From NCBI RefSeq assembly GCF_001552635.1, contig NZ_BCRO01000039.1, forward strand, positions 124,001 through 188,000: a stretch of 64,000 bases of DNA. The letters are read 5' to 3'. Source of the stretch: Actinomadura hibisca NBRC 15177. Lineage in GTDB: Bacteria; Actinomycetota; Actinomycetes; Streptosporangiales; Streptosporangiaceae. The position numbers and the translations under genes were made by a program. The notes beneath the pieces were generated by a model. It saw only the letters and a program-made list of their open reading frames with translations. It did no database searches and was not told the origin of the DNA. Each line of letters opens with the position of its first letter. Position 1 is the stretch's first letter. Shown here piece after piece: positions 24,496 to 32,996 of this stretch.

Positions 24496-24978
24496 GTGGG
24501 GCAGATGCGTGCGGGGGCGGTTCGGGGGGTCTCGCCGGCGGCGACCCTCGCCGACAAGGTCGAGTGGCTGATCGGCAACATGTGGCCGGACGGCGCGCCG
24601 CCGGCCCGCAACAACGTGGAGACCGCCGCCGCGATCGCCGAGGCGACCGGCGAGGACATCTCCTCCACCACGGTGTGGAAGCTGCGCACCGGCCGCCAGG
24701 ACAACCCGCAGCTGAAGACGCTGACGGCGCTGGCCACCTTCTTCGGCGTGCCGATCGGCTACTTCGGGTTCCCCGGCGAGGCCGGGCCCATCGACGACGA
24801 CCTCACCTTCAAGGCGCTGCGCCGCGAGGTCGACGCCGGGACGTTGCGCGCCGAGGTGCTGCGCGCCCTGGTGGACCTGTCGCCGGAGGCGCGGCGGCTG
24901 GTGGACGAGATGATCCTGGCGGCGGCCCGCGTCGACCGGGAGGGGCGGTTGCGTCCGGAGCGCTCCGCCGAGGACTGA
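24496..24978 (+). CDS. EspR-like XRE family DNA-binding protein
   Basis: This 160-aa regulator has a helix-turn-helix of the EspR type: ATLADKVEWLIGNMWPDGAP, VETAAAIAEATGEDISSTTV, then the conserved WKLRTGRQDNPQLKTLTALA and FFGVPIGYFGFP. A C-terminal helical part (ALRREVDAGTLRAEVLRALV, then SPEARRLVDEMILAA) would mediate dimerisation. In mycobacteria EspR is a nucleoid-associated regulator of secretion genes; the target here is unknown. The GTG at 24496 is chosen for the CGGAGGA site (24484-24490); the ATG at 24481 is an alternative giving five more residues. Confidence 0.8.
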   Translation: MGQMRAGAVRGVSPAATLADKVEWLIGNMWPDGAPPARNNVETAAAIAEATGEDISSTTVWKLRTGRQDNPQLKTLTALATFFGVPIGYFGFPGEAGPIDDDLTFKALRREVDAGTLRAEVLRALVDLSPEARRLVDEMILAAARVDREGRLRPERSAED

Positions 24979-25005
24979 GCGGGCCGTCCGGGCGCGGCCG
25001 TCCGG

Positions 25006-27465
25006 TCAGGGCAGGGGACGCCGCCACAGGGTGGGCTCGCCCCGGTCGGTGCCGACCGCCAGCAGGTCGCCGCCCAGGACGGCCAGGCCGGTGAGCCGCT
25101 GCGCGCCGTCCCCGGCCAGTCCGTCGCCGCGCGGCCGGTCCGTCCGCCAGGACGCGCCGTCCGCCGACGTCCACAGCGCCACGTCCGATCCGGCCTCGCC
25201 CGCCACGACGAACCCGCGCGGCGTCGCCGTCACGGCGGTCAGCGCGTCGGACGGCACGGCCTGGGCCTTCCACGTGCGTCCGCCGTCGGTCGAGGTCACC
25301 AGGACGTTGCGGCCGAGCGCGACCAGCGCGTCGCCCTTGGCCGCCACCTGGAACAGCGCGCCCGATCCCGCTTCGCGCGGCAGCGCGACCGAGGTCCACT
25401 TGCCGCCGTCGGGCGAGGTCCAGACGGCGGGCACGTCGCCCTTGCGGCCCCCGACGGCGACATAACCACCGGAGACGGCCGCGACGTCCCGCATCCAGGA
25501 GTTCTTGAGGTCGCCGCCGCCCGCGTCCCAGCGTTTCAGGTCGCGCGAGGACCACGAGGCCGCCGACGAGCCCGTCCAGCCGACCGCGACCGCGCCCGCC
25601 GGGCCGTGGGCCACGCCGGACAACTCGCCGTCGCCGGACCTGACGTCGGCCGCCTGCCAGGCCGTGCCGTCCGGGGAGGTCAGCAGCAGCGGCCGCGTGC
25701 GGCCCGCGCCCCGGCCGACCGCGACCCATCCGGCGGGCCCGTGCGCGGCTCCGGCGAGCCGCTGTATCCCGGCGCCGGTCATGCCGGTGCCGCCCGCGCG
25801 CGTCCAGGTACCGCCGTCGCGGGTGCCCCACACGGCGGCGTCGCCGTTGGCGCTGCCGACCGCCAGGACCGTCCCGGCGTCCGCGACCAGGCGGGCGAGG
25901 GTGCGGTCGGCCGTCACGGCTCCGGGCACCGCGAGCAGGTCCACGTCGCCGTGCTTGGCGCCGGGCACCGTCAGGTACGCGCCGTTGTCCTGCCGCCCCG
26001 CGACGAGCACGCCCTTGGGCAGCGCGACGGTGTTCTCGGCCTTGCGGCCGCCGCCCGAGTCCAGCCGTTCGATGGGCTGCCACGACGCGCCGTCGCCACT
26101 GCGGTGCACCGCCAGCCGCCCGTCCGACAGCGGCGCGACGGCCGCGAGCCCCGCCTCCGAACCGCCGAACGCCGTCAGCCGCACGTAGGTGCGCCGGTCG
26201 ATCACACCGGACCGCGCCCAGCCGACGCCGTCCGCCGAGCGGAAGAACACCGCGATGGGCCGCTTCTTCTTGCTCTTGCCCCGGCCTTCGCGCGCGGCGT
26301 AGAAACCGCCGGGCCCGGAGACCAGGCCCACGATCCCGCCGTAGGAGCCGTCGCTCTGCGGGATCTCGACGGGCGTCCACGTCCTGCCATCGGTGGAGCG
26401 CGAGATCCCGTCCTCGCCCTGCATGACCAGGGTGTCGCCGCTGGCGGCCAGGCGCGTGGGCGCGCCCTTGAGGCCGGTGGCCGCGACGCGCTGCCAGGCC
26501 GCGCCGTCCGTTGAACTCCAGATCACCGGCTTGCCGTCCTTGGCGACGCCCGCACCCACGAACCCGGACGCGGTCGCGGCGAGCGCGGTGGCCTCGTCGT
26601 CGTCCTGGAAGGCCGACGGATCGCCGGGACGTGCCGTCCAGTCCTTGCCGTCCGGGCTCGACCAGGTGGTGACCCCGTTGTTGTCGCCGAGCGCGGCCCA
26701 GCCTTTGGGTCCGGCCGCGATCGCCTTGGGCACGCCGTCGCCTCCGGCGGCGGCCCGCCACTGCTTGCCGCCGTCGTCGGAGGTCAGGAACTGGCCCCGG
26801 GGGCGTCCGGCGGTCTCGCTGCCGATGGTCACCACCGTGCCGCCCCGGGAGGCGACGCCGGTGATGGCCTGCTCGTGCCCGTCGAACAGGGCGGGCGGCA
26901 CCGGGAAGAGCTGACCGGCGGGACGCGCGCCCGCGTTCTGCGCGGCGGCCTCGCGCGTTCCGGCGGCGGGCGCGTCGCCGCCGTCGTCACGGACCAGGTA
27001 GACGATCCCGCCTGCCAGCAGTGCGGCGATCGCGGCGACCGCGATCCCGGACGACAACCCCGGCCGGATGATCCGCGACGGGCCGATGCCGGGCGGCTCG
27101 GGCGTGGACTGGGGACGCTCGAACGCGTCCGCCTTGAAGGGGTTCTCCGGGGGAGGGGCGGGCCGTGCCTGCTCGGCTTCGCGAATGGGCGGAGCGGACG
27201 GTGCAGGCGGTGCAGGCGGTGCAGGCGGTGCAGGCGGTGCAGGCGGTGCAGGCGGTGGGTGGACGGGGGCGGCCAGCGGCATCGCCGCCGTTCCGTGCTC
27301 CGCGTTCGGCTCGGGCCGCGTCTCTTCTACCGGCTGCTGCTCCTGCGAGGCGAGCCATGGCGGGGCGGGAAGGGGAGGCGGTTCGCTGGTGGGCGGTTCG
27401 GTCGAGTGGCCCCAACTCGGCGGCGGTGCGGGCGGCTCCCTGCGGTTCTGCTCGTCCGCGCCCAC
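25006..27465 (-). CDS. Membrane-anchored BNR/sialidase-like beta-propeller protein
   Basis: This 819-aa protein has a Pro-rich cytoplasmic N-terminus with an Ala-Pro-Pro tract. One membrane segment (GIAVAAIAALLAGGIVYLV) lies near residue 145. About 640 extracytoplasmic residues follow, built from repeats of the type TWSSPDGKDWT, VWTSPDGGKWTS and LVTSTDGGRTWKA. These Asp-box-like repeats form beta-propellers. Sialidase catalytic residues were not recognised, so it may bind rather than cleave. The GTG start at 27465 has GGGGG upstream. It seems to be transcribed alone. Confidence 0.78.
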   Translation of the reverse strand: MGADEQNRREPPAPPPSWGHSTEPPTSEPPPLPAPPWLASQEQQPVEETRPEPNAEHGTAAMPLAAPVHPPPAPPAPPAPPAPPAPPAPSAPPIREAEQARPAPPPENPFKADAFERPQSTPEPPGIGPSRIIRPGLSSGIAVAAIAALLAGGIVYLVRDDGGDAPAAGTREAAAQNAGARPAGQLFPVPPALFDGHEQAITGVASRGGTVVTIGSETAGRPRGQFLTSDDGGKQWRAAAGGDGVPKAIAAGPKGWAALGDNNGVTTWSSPDGKDWTARPGDPSAFQDDDEATALAATASGFVGAGVAKDGKPVIWSSTDGAAWQRVAATGLKGAPTRLAASGDTLVMQGEDGISRSTDGRTWTPVEIPQSDGSYGGIVGLVSGPGGFYAAREGRGKSKKKRPIAVFFRSADGVGWARSGVIDRRTYVRLTAFGGSEAGLAAVAPLSDGRLAVHRSGDGASWQPIERLDSGGGRKAENTVALPKGVLVAGRQDNGAYLTVPGAKHGDVDLLAVPGAVTADRTLARLVADAGTVLAVGSANGDAAVWGTRDGGTWTRAGGTGMTGAGIQRLAGAAHGPAGWVAVGRGAGRTRPLLLTSPDGTAWQAADVRSGDGELSGVAHGPAGAVAVGWTGSSAASWSSRDLKRWDAGGGDLKNSWMRDVAAVSGGYVAVGGRKGDVPAVWTSPDGGKWTSVALPREAGSGALFQVAAKGDALVALGRNVLVTSTDGGRTWKAQAVPSDALTAVTATPRGFVVAGEAGSDVALWTSADGASWRTDRPRGDGLAGDGAQRLTGLAVLGGDLLAVGTDRGEPTLWRRPLP
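27200..27253. repeat. Six copies of a 9-bp repeat (GGTGCAGGC)
   Basis: Six exact tandem copies encode the (Ala-Pro-Pro)n tract of the membrane-anchored propeller protein on the minus strand. The frame is kept, so copy-number change would alter only linker length. Confidence 0.95.
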
Positions 27466-27610
27466 GGTCGCCCCCTTCGCGAAAGCACAAAGGTGCAGTG
27501 TACGAAAAGCGCGGGTGAGGGAAAAGGGCGGCGAAAAGGGGAGAAGGCAGGCGTTAACCGCTGTTTTTGGTGGGGCGTGTTCGCCGGTGAAGAGCGTTGT
27601 TGAAAAGGGG

Positions 27611-27970
27611 TCAGCAGAGGGCGCTGTGCACTCGGCCGAGGTGCCGGGCCGCCTGGAGGCAGGCGACGCGGTCGCCCGGATCGGTGATCCGCGCCGTCGC
27701 GGCCACCAGCGACTGAGCGAGGGTGAGGGCGAAGGTCGCCAGCGCCTCGGTCCGGGCGTCGGCGGGGCCGTTGAGGGAGGGGGCCATAGACAGTGCCCAC
27801 CACGCCTCGCTGGCCTCCGACAGCGCCGTGGTGTAGCGGGGCGTGCGCGCGGTCAGGGCGGTGGCGGCGCGCTCCACCAGTTCCAGGCCGTCGAACGCGG
27901 CGGCCAGGAGTTCGGGCGTGCTGGTGGCGGTGTTGAGGCGGTCGGTCGCGTAGGCGATGTAGTCGTCCAT
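27611..27970 (-). CDS. Hypothetical alpha-helical protein, 119 aa
   Basis: This soluble protein starts MDDYIAYATDRLNTATSTPE and is rich in Ala and Leu with regular helical periodicity. It ends in HLGRVHSALC. No family is recognised. Coding bias is strong, and the ATG has GGTGAGGA in front. An inverted repeat GAATCA-N8-TGATTC (27984-28003) lies just upstream and could be an operator. It is on the strand of the upstream Nudix/ABC operon but 157 bases away. Confidence 0.6.
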   Translation of the reverse strand: MDDYIAYATDRLNTATSTPELLAAAFDGLELVERAATALTARTPRYTTALSEASEAWWALSMAPSLNGPADARTEALATFALTLAQSLVAATARITDPGDRVACLQAARHLGRVHSALC

Positions 27971-28127
27971 GCAGTCCTCACCTGAATCAACCGAAGATGA
28001 TTCTGTTCATTAAAGGTGCCGGTGAGGCCAGTGTGCGGGGTGCGCCGGGCCGACGTCAATCACTGTTGGCGCATGTCGGCCCGCTCGCCGCTAGTTGATG
28101 ATGTGGCGAAAGGCCGAGGTCGGCGGG

Positions 28128-28529
28128 CTAGGGAACGAGACCGTGCTCGATCGCCAGGTCCAGCGCGGCCTGCGAGGCGGGGGCCAGCAGGTCGCGTTCG
28201 GCGCGGTCCACGTAGCGGAGCTCGCTCACCTCGCCGGTCGGCGTGATGTCGCCGGTGAAGCCGGAGGTGAAGCACGCCATCCGCACGTGGGAGAAGGCGG
28301 GCTGGTCGTGCGCGGCCGCGCGCACGACGCCCAGCGCGCGGAACGAGCCCGCGTCCAGCTCCACCGCCAGCTCCTCGCGGACCTCCCGCGACACCGCCGT
28401 CCAGTCGTCCTCGCCGGGCTCGCGCTTGCCGCCCGGCAGGTACAGCAGGTCGCGGCCGCGCGAGCGCACCGCCAGCATCCGGCCGTCGCGGGCGTGCACC
28501 CAGGCGACCACGTCCAGATCGGTGCTCAC
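28128..28529 (-). CDS. Nudix hydrolase
   Basis: This 133-aa protein hydrolyses a nucleoside diphosphate linked to another group. The Nudix box is LPGGKREPGEDDWTAVSREVREEL, split here as G-x5-E-x7-REVREE, with alanine in place of the usual final glycine. The N-terminus (TDLDVVAWVHARDGRMLAVR) is the family beta-strand. The GTG start overlaps the stop of the ABC ATPase gene (GTGA), so it is the last gene of the amino-acid transporter operon. Its substrate is unknown; the coupling to a SAM hydrolase and transporter is noteworthy. Confidence 0.88.
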   Translation of the reverse strand: MSTDLDVVAWVHARDGRMLAVRSRGRDLLYLPGGKREPGEDDWTAVSREVREELAVELDAGSFRALGVVRAAAHDQPAFSHVRMACFTSGFTGDITPTGEVSELRYVDRAERDLLAPASQAALDLAIEHGLVP

Positions 28530-29308
28530 AACCGTCGCGACTCCAGCACGCGTTGCAGGAACGCGCGGGTGCGGGGCTCGCGCGGCTCGGTGAACATCTG
28601 CTCGGCCGGACCGCGCTCCAGCAGCACCCCGTCCTGGAGGAAGCAGACGGTGTCGGCGATGTCGCGCGCGAAGCCCATCTCGTGGGTGGCCAGCACCATC
28701 GTCATGCCGGAGTCCTTGAGTTCGCGGATGATGCCCATCACCTCGGTCACCAGCTCCGGGTCGAGCGCGGAGGTGACCTCGTCGAGCAGCAGCAGGCTCG
28801 GTTCGCACGCCATGGCGCGGATGATCGCCACGCGCTGCTGCTGGCCGCCCGACAGCCGGTCGGGGTAGGCGTGCGCCTTGTCGGCCAGGCCGAAGCGGTC
28901 GAGCAGCTCGCGGGCGCGCGCCTCGGCGTCGCGCCGTGTCCACCGGTGCGCCCGCACCGGCGCCAGCGTGATGTTGTCCAGCACCGACATGTGCGGGAAC
29001 AGGTTGTAGGACTGGAACACCATGCCGATGCGCCGGCGCACCTCGTCGGGGTCGGTGCCCACGTCGGTGATCTCGTCGCGGCCCAGCCAGATCGCGCCGT
29101 CGTCCACGGTCTCCAGCAGGTTCACGCAGCGCAGCAGCGTGGACTTGCCCGACCCGGACGCCCCGATCAGGCAGACCACCTCGTGCGGGGCGACCTCCAG
29201 GTCGACGCCGCGCAGCACGTGGTGGCCGTGGTAGTTCTTCCAGACGCCCTCGATCCGCAGCAGCGGCTCGGCGCCGGTGTCGGGCCCGGTCTGCTTGCTC
29301 GGCTTCAC
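28526..29308 (-). CDS. Polar amino-acid ABC transporter, ATP-binding protein
   Basis: This 260-aa ATPase of the PAAT (GlnQ/HisP) family has Walker A (LIGASGSGKSTLLRCVNLLE), the Q-loop (GMVFQSYNLFPHMSVLDNI), the signature LSGGQQQR, Walker B (LLLDEVTSALDPEL) and the H-loop (MVLATHEMGFARDIAD). ATSALDPEL-like endings are typical of amino-acid importers. It overlaps the permease start by 4 bp and the Nudix gene by 4 bp, so all are co-translated. The substrate is a polar amino acid; which one cannot be told. Confidence 0.95.
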   Translation of the reverse strand: MKPSKQTGPDTGAEPLLRIEGVWKNYHGHHVLRGVDLEVAPHEVVCLIGASGSGKSTLLRCVNLLETVDDGAIWLGRDEITDVGTDPDEVRRRIGMVFQSYNLFPHMSVLDNITLAPVRAHRWTRRDAEARARELLDRFGLADKAHAYPDRLSGGQQQRVAIIRAMACEPSLLLLDEVTSALDPELVTEVMGIIRELKDSGMTMVLATHEMGFARDIADTVCFLQDGVLLERGPAEQMFTEPREPRTRAFLQRVLESRRL

Positions 29309-30195
29309 TTGCCGCCCCCTCCGGACGCGCGGCGGCGCTCGGCGCGCGCCGCGAGATGGTCGGTGAAGCGGGCCATTGGCACGGTCAGCGCGATGAACAA
29401 CACAGCCGCGGCCAGGTACGGGGTGTAGTTGAAGGTCTCGGCCGAGTGGATCTGCGCCTGGCGCAGCGCCTCCAGCGGGCCGAGCACCGCCACCAGCGCG
29501 GTGTCCTTCTGGAGCGAGGCGAAGTCGTTCAGCAGCGGCGGCACGACCCGCCGCACCGCCTGCGGCAGCACCACGAAGCGCAGGCTCTGCGCCTGGCTGA
29601 GGCCGAGCGACCGGGCCGCCGCGCGCTGGCTCGGGTGGATGGAGTCGATGCCCGAGCGGAACACCTCGGCCACGTACGCGCTGTAGGACAACACCAGCGC
29701 GAACCCGCCCAGCACGGCCGGGCTGCTCGGCACGCCCTCCAGGCGCAGCGCGGGCAGCCCGAACCCGACCAGGTACACCAGCAGGATCGTCGGGATGCCC
29801 CGGAACACGTCGGTGTAGAGGGTCGCCAGGGCGCGCAGCGGGAAGAACAGCGGGTTGCGCAGGCCCCGGGCCAGCGCGACCAGCAGGCCCAGCACCAGGA
29901 TGACCGGCTCGGCGAGCAGGAAGATCTGGACGTTCAGCCAGAAGCCGCTCAGCACGTCGGGGAACGCGGTGGCGAACTCGTCCCAGTCGAAGAAGGTCTC
30001 CTTGACGCGGGACCAGCCCGGCGTGGCGGTGAGCGCCACCGCGACGACCACCACGAACAGGATCGTGGAGGCCGTCGCGATGGAGCCCGAACGCACGCTC
30101 TGCCGCCGCTGGCGGCGTTCCCGGTCGAGCTGCCGGGCGCTCTTCACCCAGGCGGGGGCCGCCCCGGGCGGCGCGTCGTGGTCGGGTGCGGTCAC
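29305..30195 (-). CDS. Polar amino-acid ABC transporter, permease
   Basis: This 296-aa membrane protein has a basic N-terminus, a first membrane segment (IATASTILFVVVVAVALTAT), an extracytoplasmic stretch, then the HisM-type core. The cytoplasmic coupling loop reads ARSLGLSQAQSLRFVVLPQA (EAA motif), followed by VPPLLNDFASLQKDTALVAV. The FRGIPTILLVYLVGFGLP stretch is also diagnostic. It lies 10 bases after the binding-protein gene and overlaps the ATPase gene. Confidence 0.94.
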   Translation of the reverse strand: MTAPDHDAPPGAAPAWVKSARQLDRERRQRRQSVRSGSIATASTILFVVVVAVALTATPGWSRVKETFFDWDEFATAFPDVLSGFWLNVQIFLLAEPVILVLGLLVALARGLRNPLFFPLRALATLYTDVFRGIPTILLVYLVGFGLPALRLEGVPSSPAVLGGFALVLSYSAYVAEVFRSGIDSIHPSQRAAARSLGLSQAQSLRFVVLPQAVRRVVPPLLNDFASLQKDTALVAVLGPLEALRQAQIHSAETFNYTPYLAAAVLFIALTVPMARFTDHLAARAERRRASGGGGK

Positions 30196-30205
30196 TGGCG
30201 CACCG

Positions 30206-31078
30206 TCACTTCAGGACCGGGGCGCCCGCGGCCGCGGTCAGCCACCTGTCCTGGATCTTGGCCAGCTCGCCGGACGACTTCAGCTCGCCGATCGCCTTGT
30301 TGAGGCAGCCGACCAGCGTGTTGCCCTGCTGGAGGAGCAGGCCGAAGAACTCCTTGCCCGAGCCGCCGCCGACGTCGAACTGACCGACGATCTTGGAGCC
30401 CTCGACCTGGGCGGCGGTGACGTAGAAGGCGCTCGGCAGGTCCAGCACCGCCGCGTCCACCTGCTTGCCCTTCAGCGCGTTGACCACGTCGATCTGGCTG
30501 TTGAACACCTTCGGGTCGTCGCCCGGCTTGATCTGGTCGCGGACCGCCTGGAGCGAGGTGGTGCCGACCTGCACGCCGATCTTGGCGTCCTTCAGCTCGG
30601 CCAGGCTCTTGGCCCCGGCGAACTTGCCGTTGCCCATGGTGACCACGCCCTGGCGCACGTCGTAGTAGCCGTCGGAGAAGGTCACGGCCTTCTGCCGGGC
30701 GGGGGTGACCGAGATCTGGTTGATGTCGAAGTCGAAGTTCTTGGGACCGGGCGCGTAGGAGGCGTCGAACGACTGCGTCACCCATGTGACCTCGTTCTTG
30801 GCGAAGCCCAGCTTGCCCGCCACCGCGTAGGCGACCGCGCTCTCGAAGCCCTCGCCGTTGGACGGGTCGTTGTTCTTGAACCACGGCTCGAAGGCGGGCT
30901 TGTCGGTGGCGACGGTGAGCTGCCCGGCCTTGACCAGCTTGAGCTGGTCCTTGGCGCAGGAGGCGGGCGAGGCCGACGCGCCGGAGGAGGACGAGTCCTC
31001 CTGCGGGGCGCAGGCCGTGGCGGCGATGGCGAGCGCGGCCACCCCGGCGAGGGCGGTCAGCAGGGAACGGCGGGCCAT
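30206..31078 (-). CDS. Polar amino-acid ABC transporter, substrate-binding lipoprotein
   Basis: This 290-aa lipoprotein has a signal ending in the lipobox AIAATAC (Cys23) and a Ser/Ala linker. Its SBP family 3 fold includes LTVATDKPAFEPWFKNN, the ligand region FDFDINQISVTPARQKAVTF, and the hinge segment KDAKIGVQVGTTSLQAVRDQ. Residues contacting the amino acid alpha groups (an Arg in ARQKAVTFSDGYYD and a downstream Asp) are present. It is the first transporter gene, 72 bases after the SAM hydrolase gene. Confidence 0.93.
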   Translation of the reverse strand: MARRSLLTALAGVAALAIAATACAPQEDSSSSGASASPASCAKDQLKLVKAGQLTVATDKPAFEPWFKNNDPSNGEGFESAVAYAVAGKLGFAKNEVTWVTQSFDASYAPGPKNFDFDINQISVTPARQKAVTFSDGYYDVRQGVVTMGNGKFAGAKSLAELKDAKIGVQVGTTSLQAVRDQIKPGDDPKVFNSQIDVVNALKGKQVDAAVLDLPSAFYVTAAQVEGSKIVGQFDVGGGSGKEFFGLLLQQGNTLVGCLNKAIGELKSSGELAKIQDRWLTAAAGAPVLK

Positions 31079-31150
31079 GGCGGGCCTCCAGCGGGTCGGG
31101 CCTGTCCGGTGGTGCGGACGGTCAGCGGTGCGGATGGTGCGGGTGGGGTC

Positions 31151-31972
31151 TCAGGTGGTGCGGAGGGTCAGGGCGCCGGTGGCGACCAGGCCGAAGCGGG
31201 CGTTGGCCGCGCCCTGGTTGATCGCGAAGCCGAGGCGGCCGGAGGAGTCGACCCACACCAGCGGCTCGCCCGGGGCGACCGCGCCGAAGGTCTCGGCGAA
31301 CGGCACCCGCGCCGAACGCTCCGCGCCGTCGGCGGCGGTCCAGGTCAGTTCCAGTTCGGTGCCGTAGGGCAGGTCGCCGAGCGCGGCGGTCAGGTCGGCG
31401 CGGTCGGCCGACAGGATCAGGCTGCCGAACTGGTCGGCGTACAGCACGGTCGTGGTCAGCACGCCGTCGCCGACCTCGGGGGTGGGCAGCGCCAGCTCCA
31501 TCGGCGCGGCGGCCGGGCCGAGGTCGGCCAGGTCGACGCCCCCGGCGACGTGCGCGGCGGCGGGCGCGAAGATGTCGCGGCCGTGGAAGGAGGTGGAGAC
31601 GGCGGGGAGCCGGTAGGCGGGGTTCTCCAGCAGGTGGGCGCGGCGGACGCCGCCCAGCGCCTCGGCGGCCGGGACCAGCAGCCCGTTGTCGGGGCCGATC
31701 AGCACGTCGCCGCGGCCGGTCTCGACGCCGATCGGGTGGCGCGGGGTGCCGACGCCCGGGTCGACGATCCCGACGTGCACGCCCGCGGGCAGGTACGGCA
31801 GCGCCTGGCGCAGCAGCAGCGCGCCCTCGACGATGGCGTACGGGGTGATCTCGTCGCTGAGCACCAGCACGTTGGCCGACGGGGCGATCGAGTACATCAC
31901 TCCGGCGCAGATCGCGCTGTAGGCGTTGCCGAAATCGGTGGCGAGACTGATGAACGGGCGGGATTCGGACAC
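31151..31972 (-). CDS. SAM hydroxide adenosyltransferase (SAM hydrolase, DUF62)
   Basis: This enzyme cleaves S-adenosylmethionine to adenosine and L-methionine using water. The 273-aa protein has the family segments ISLATDFGNAYSAICAGVMY, VHVGIVDPGVGTPRHPIGVE with catalytic Asp and Arg, LIGPDNGLLVPAAE, and STSFHGRDIFAPAAAHVAGG with the catalytic His. The usual FGN near the domain junction reads ADQFGSLIL. It heads the amino-acid ABC transporter operon, so salvage or turnover of methionine or SAM is a plausible link. Halogenase activity is unlikely because the Asp-Arg-His set is kept. Confidence 0.9.
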   Translation of the reverse strand: MSESRPFISLATDFGNAYSAICAGVMYSIAPSANVLVLSDEITPYAIVEGALLLRQALPYLPAGVHVGIVDPGVGTPRHPIGVETGRGDVLIGPDNGLLVPAAEALGGVRRAHLLENPAYRLPAVSTSFHGRDIFAPAAAHVAGGVDLADLGPAAAPMELALPTPEVGDGVLTTTVLYADQFGSLILSADRADLTAALGDLPYGTELELTWTAADGAERSARVPFAETFGAVAPGEPLVWVDSSGRLGFAINQGAANARFGLVATGALTLRTT

Positions 31973-32018
31973 AGAGAAGCCTCAGACCTGCGAAAACAAT
32001 GAAGAGCGAGAGTAAAGC

Positions 32019-32033
32019 CTACCAAGACGGTAG
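32019..32033. promoter_or_regulatory. Inverted repeat upstream of the SAM hydrolase operon
   Basis: CTACC-N5-GGTAG lies 47 bases before the SAM hydrolase start in an AT-richer leader. It could be an operator or a leader hairpin; no family is recognised. Confidence 0.35.
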
Positions 32034-32076
32034 AGAGTCGGCGGACCCGGCACGGCCCTCGGAACCCTTCCGGTGA

Positions 32077-32403
32077 TCACGTCAGTGCGAACACCGTCCC
32101 CGTTATTCCCAGGCCGACCGTGACGGCGGTGGCCACCAGGATCGAGACCGGGTCGGCGACCGGCCGCCCGGCCGCCAGCATCCGGTGCCGCCTGCGGTGC
32201 CGCCGCCCCGCGCGGCGCAGTTGCAGCGCCGCCGCGCCGCACACCGCCGCGCCCGCCAGCCCCGCCCCGGTCGCGGTGGGCGCGAACCGCACGCACACCA
32301 GGCCCGCCACGATCAGCGCGAGCACGGTGCGGGACCAGGCCAGCGCGGTGCGCTCGGGTTGCGCCCCGTGGTCCCACAGGGCCCGGGGCGCGCGCGGGCT
32401 CAT
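32077..32403 (-). CDS. DUF202 family membrane protein (second gene)
   Basis: This 108-aa protein has the DUF202 core QPERTALAWSRTVLALIVAG with about three membrane segments (LAGAAVCGAAALQL, then VSILVATAVTVGLGITGTVF). Its start overlaps the stop of the paralogous upstream gene (ATGA), so the two are co-translated and may form a heteromer. The function of DUF202 (YidH-like) proteins in bacteria is unknown. Confidence 0.82.
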   Translation of the reverse strand: MSPRAPRALWDHGAQPERTALAWSRTVLALIVAGLVCVRFAPTATGAGLAGAAVCGAAALQLRRAGRRHRRRHRMLAAGRPVADPVSILVATAVTVGLGITGTVFALT

Positions 32404-32789
32404 CGGGCGGCCAGCAGCGCCACCAGCAGGACCACCGCCGCGATCGCCAGCCCGTAGGACAGGACCGGCGCGAGCGCGGGCAGCGGCAACGTCTCGGCCC
32501 GGCGCAGCGCGCGCTCGGTGCGCAACCAGCGGCGGAACGCCAGCGCCGCGACCAGCGCCCCGGTGGCCGACAACCCGGCCGCCAGCCCCGTGCGCAGCGG
32601 CCCGGCCACCAGGTGGTCGCTGAGCGCCAGCCCGATCCCACCGGCGATCATCGCCAGCGCGGTGCGGATCCAGGCCAGGAACGTGCGCTCGTTGGCCAGC
32701 GTGAAGCGGGGGTCGGGGTCCTCGCCCTCGGCCAGCAGGCGGTCGTGCCACCTGCCGGACGGCGGGCCCGGGGGGTCCATCGCGGTCAT
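32400..32789 (-). CDS. DUF202 (YidH-like) family membrane protein (first gene)
   Basis: This 129-aa protein contains DPRFTLANERTFLAWIRTAL, the defining DUF202 motif, and three membrane segments (ALAMIAGGIGLALSDHL, GLAAGLSATGALVAALAF, LSYGLAIAAVVLLVALLAA). It is the first of a coupled DUF202 pair. The start MTAMDPPG at 32789 is preferred; an in-frame ATG at 32876 would add a Pro-rich 29-aa extension and could be a leaderless start. Confidence 0.82.
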   Translation of the reverse strand: MTAMDPPGPPSGRWHDRLLAEGEDPDPRFTLANERTFLAWIRTALAMIAGGIGLALSDHLVAGPLRTGLAAGLSATGALVAALAFRRWLRTERALRRAETLPLPALAPVLSYGLAIAAVVLLVALLAAR

Positions 32790-32944
32790 CGGCGGTTCAC
32801 TCTGCAATGTCGAAGGGCGGGGCTTGAAGGGTGGGGCGGAGAACGCGGGCGCGGGTCGGGGGTGAAGTCGCTTCATATTAGGCGACGGCTTTTGCTGGGT
32901 AATTCCTATATGGCAAGCAGGAATTGTTTTCCGGAGACGCCGAA

Positions 32945-32980
32945 GGCCGGGCCGCCCGCGTGCGCGCGAGCGGTCCGGCC
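32945..32980 (-). terminator. Hairpin terminator of the DUF2165 gene
   Basis: An 11-bp GC stem (32945-32955 with 32970-32980, one wobble pair) lies 16 bases beyond the DUF2165 stop on the minus strand. Confidence 0.65.
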
Positions 32981-32996
32981 GGAGCGGACTTCCAGG

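Noticed and set aside
27200..27253. Tandem 9-bp repeats as a possible CRISPR-like or regulatory array
   Set aside because: The unit is 9 bp without spacers and keeps the reading frame of an Ala-Pro-Pro linker in a membrane-anchored protein.
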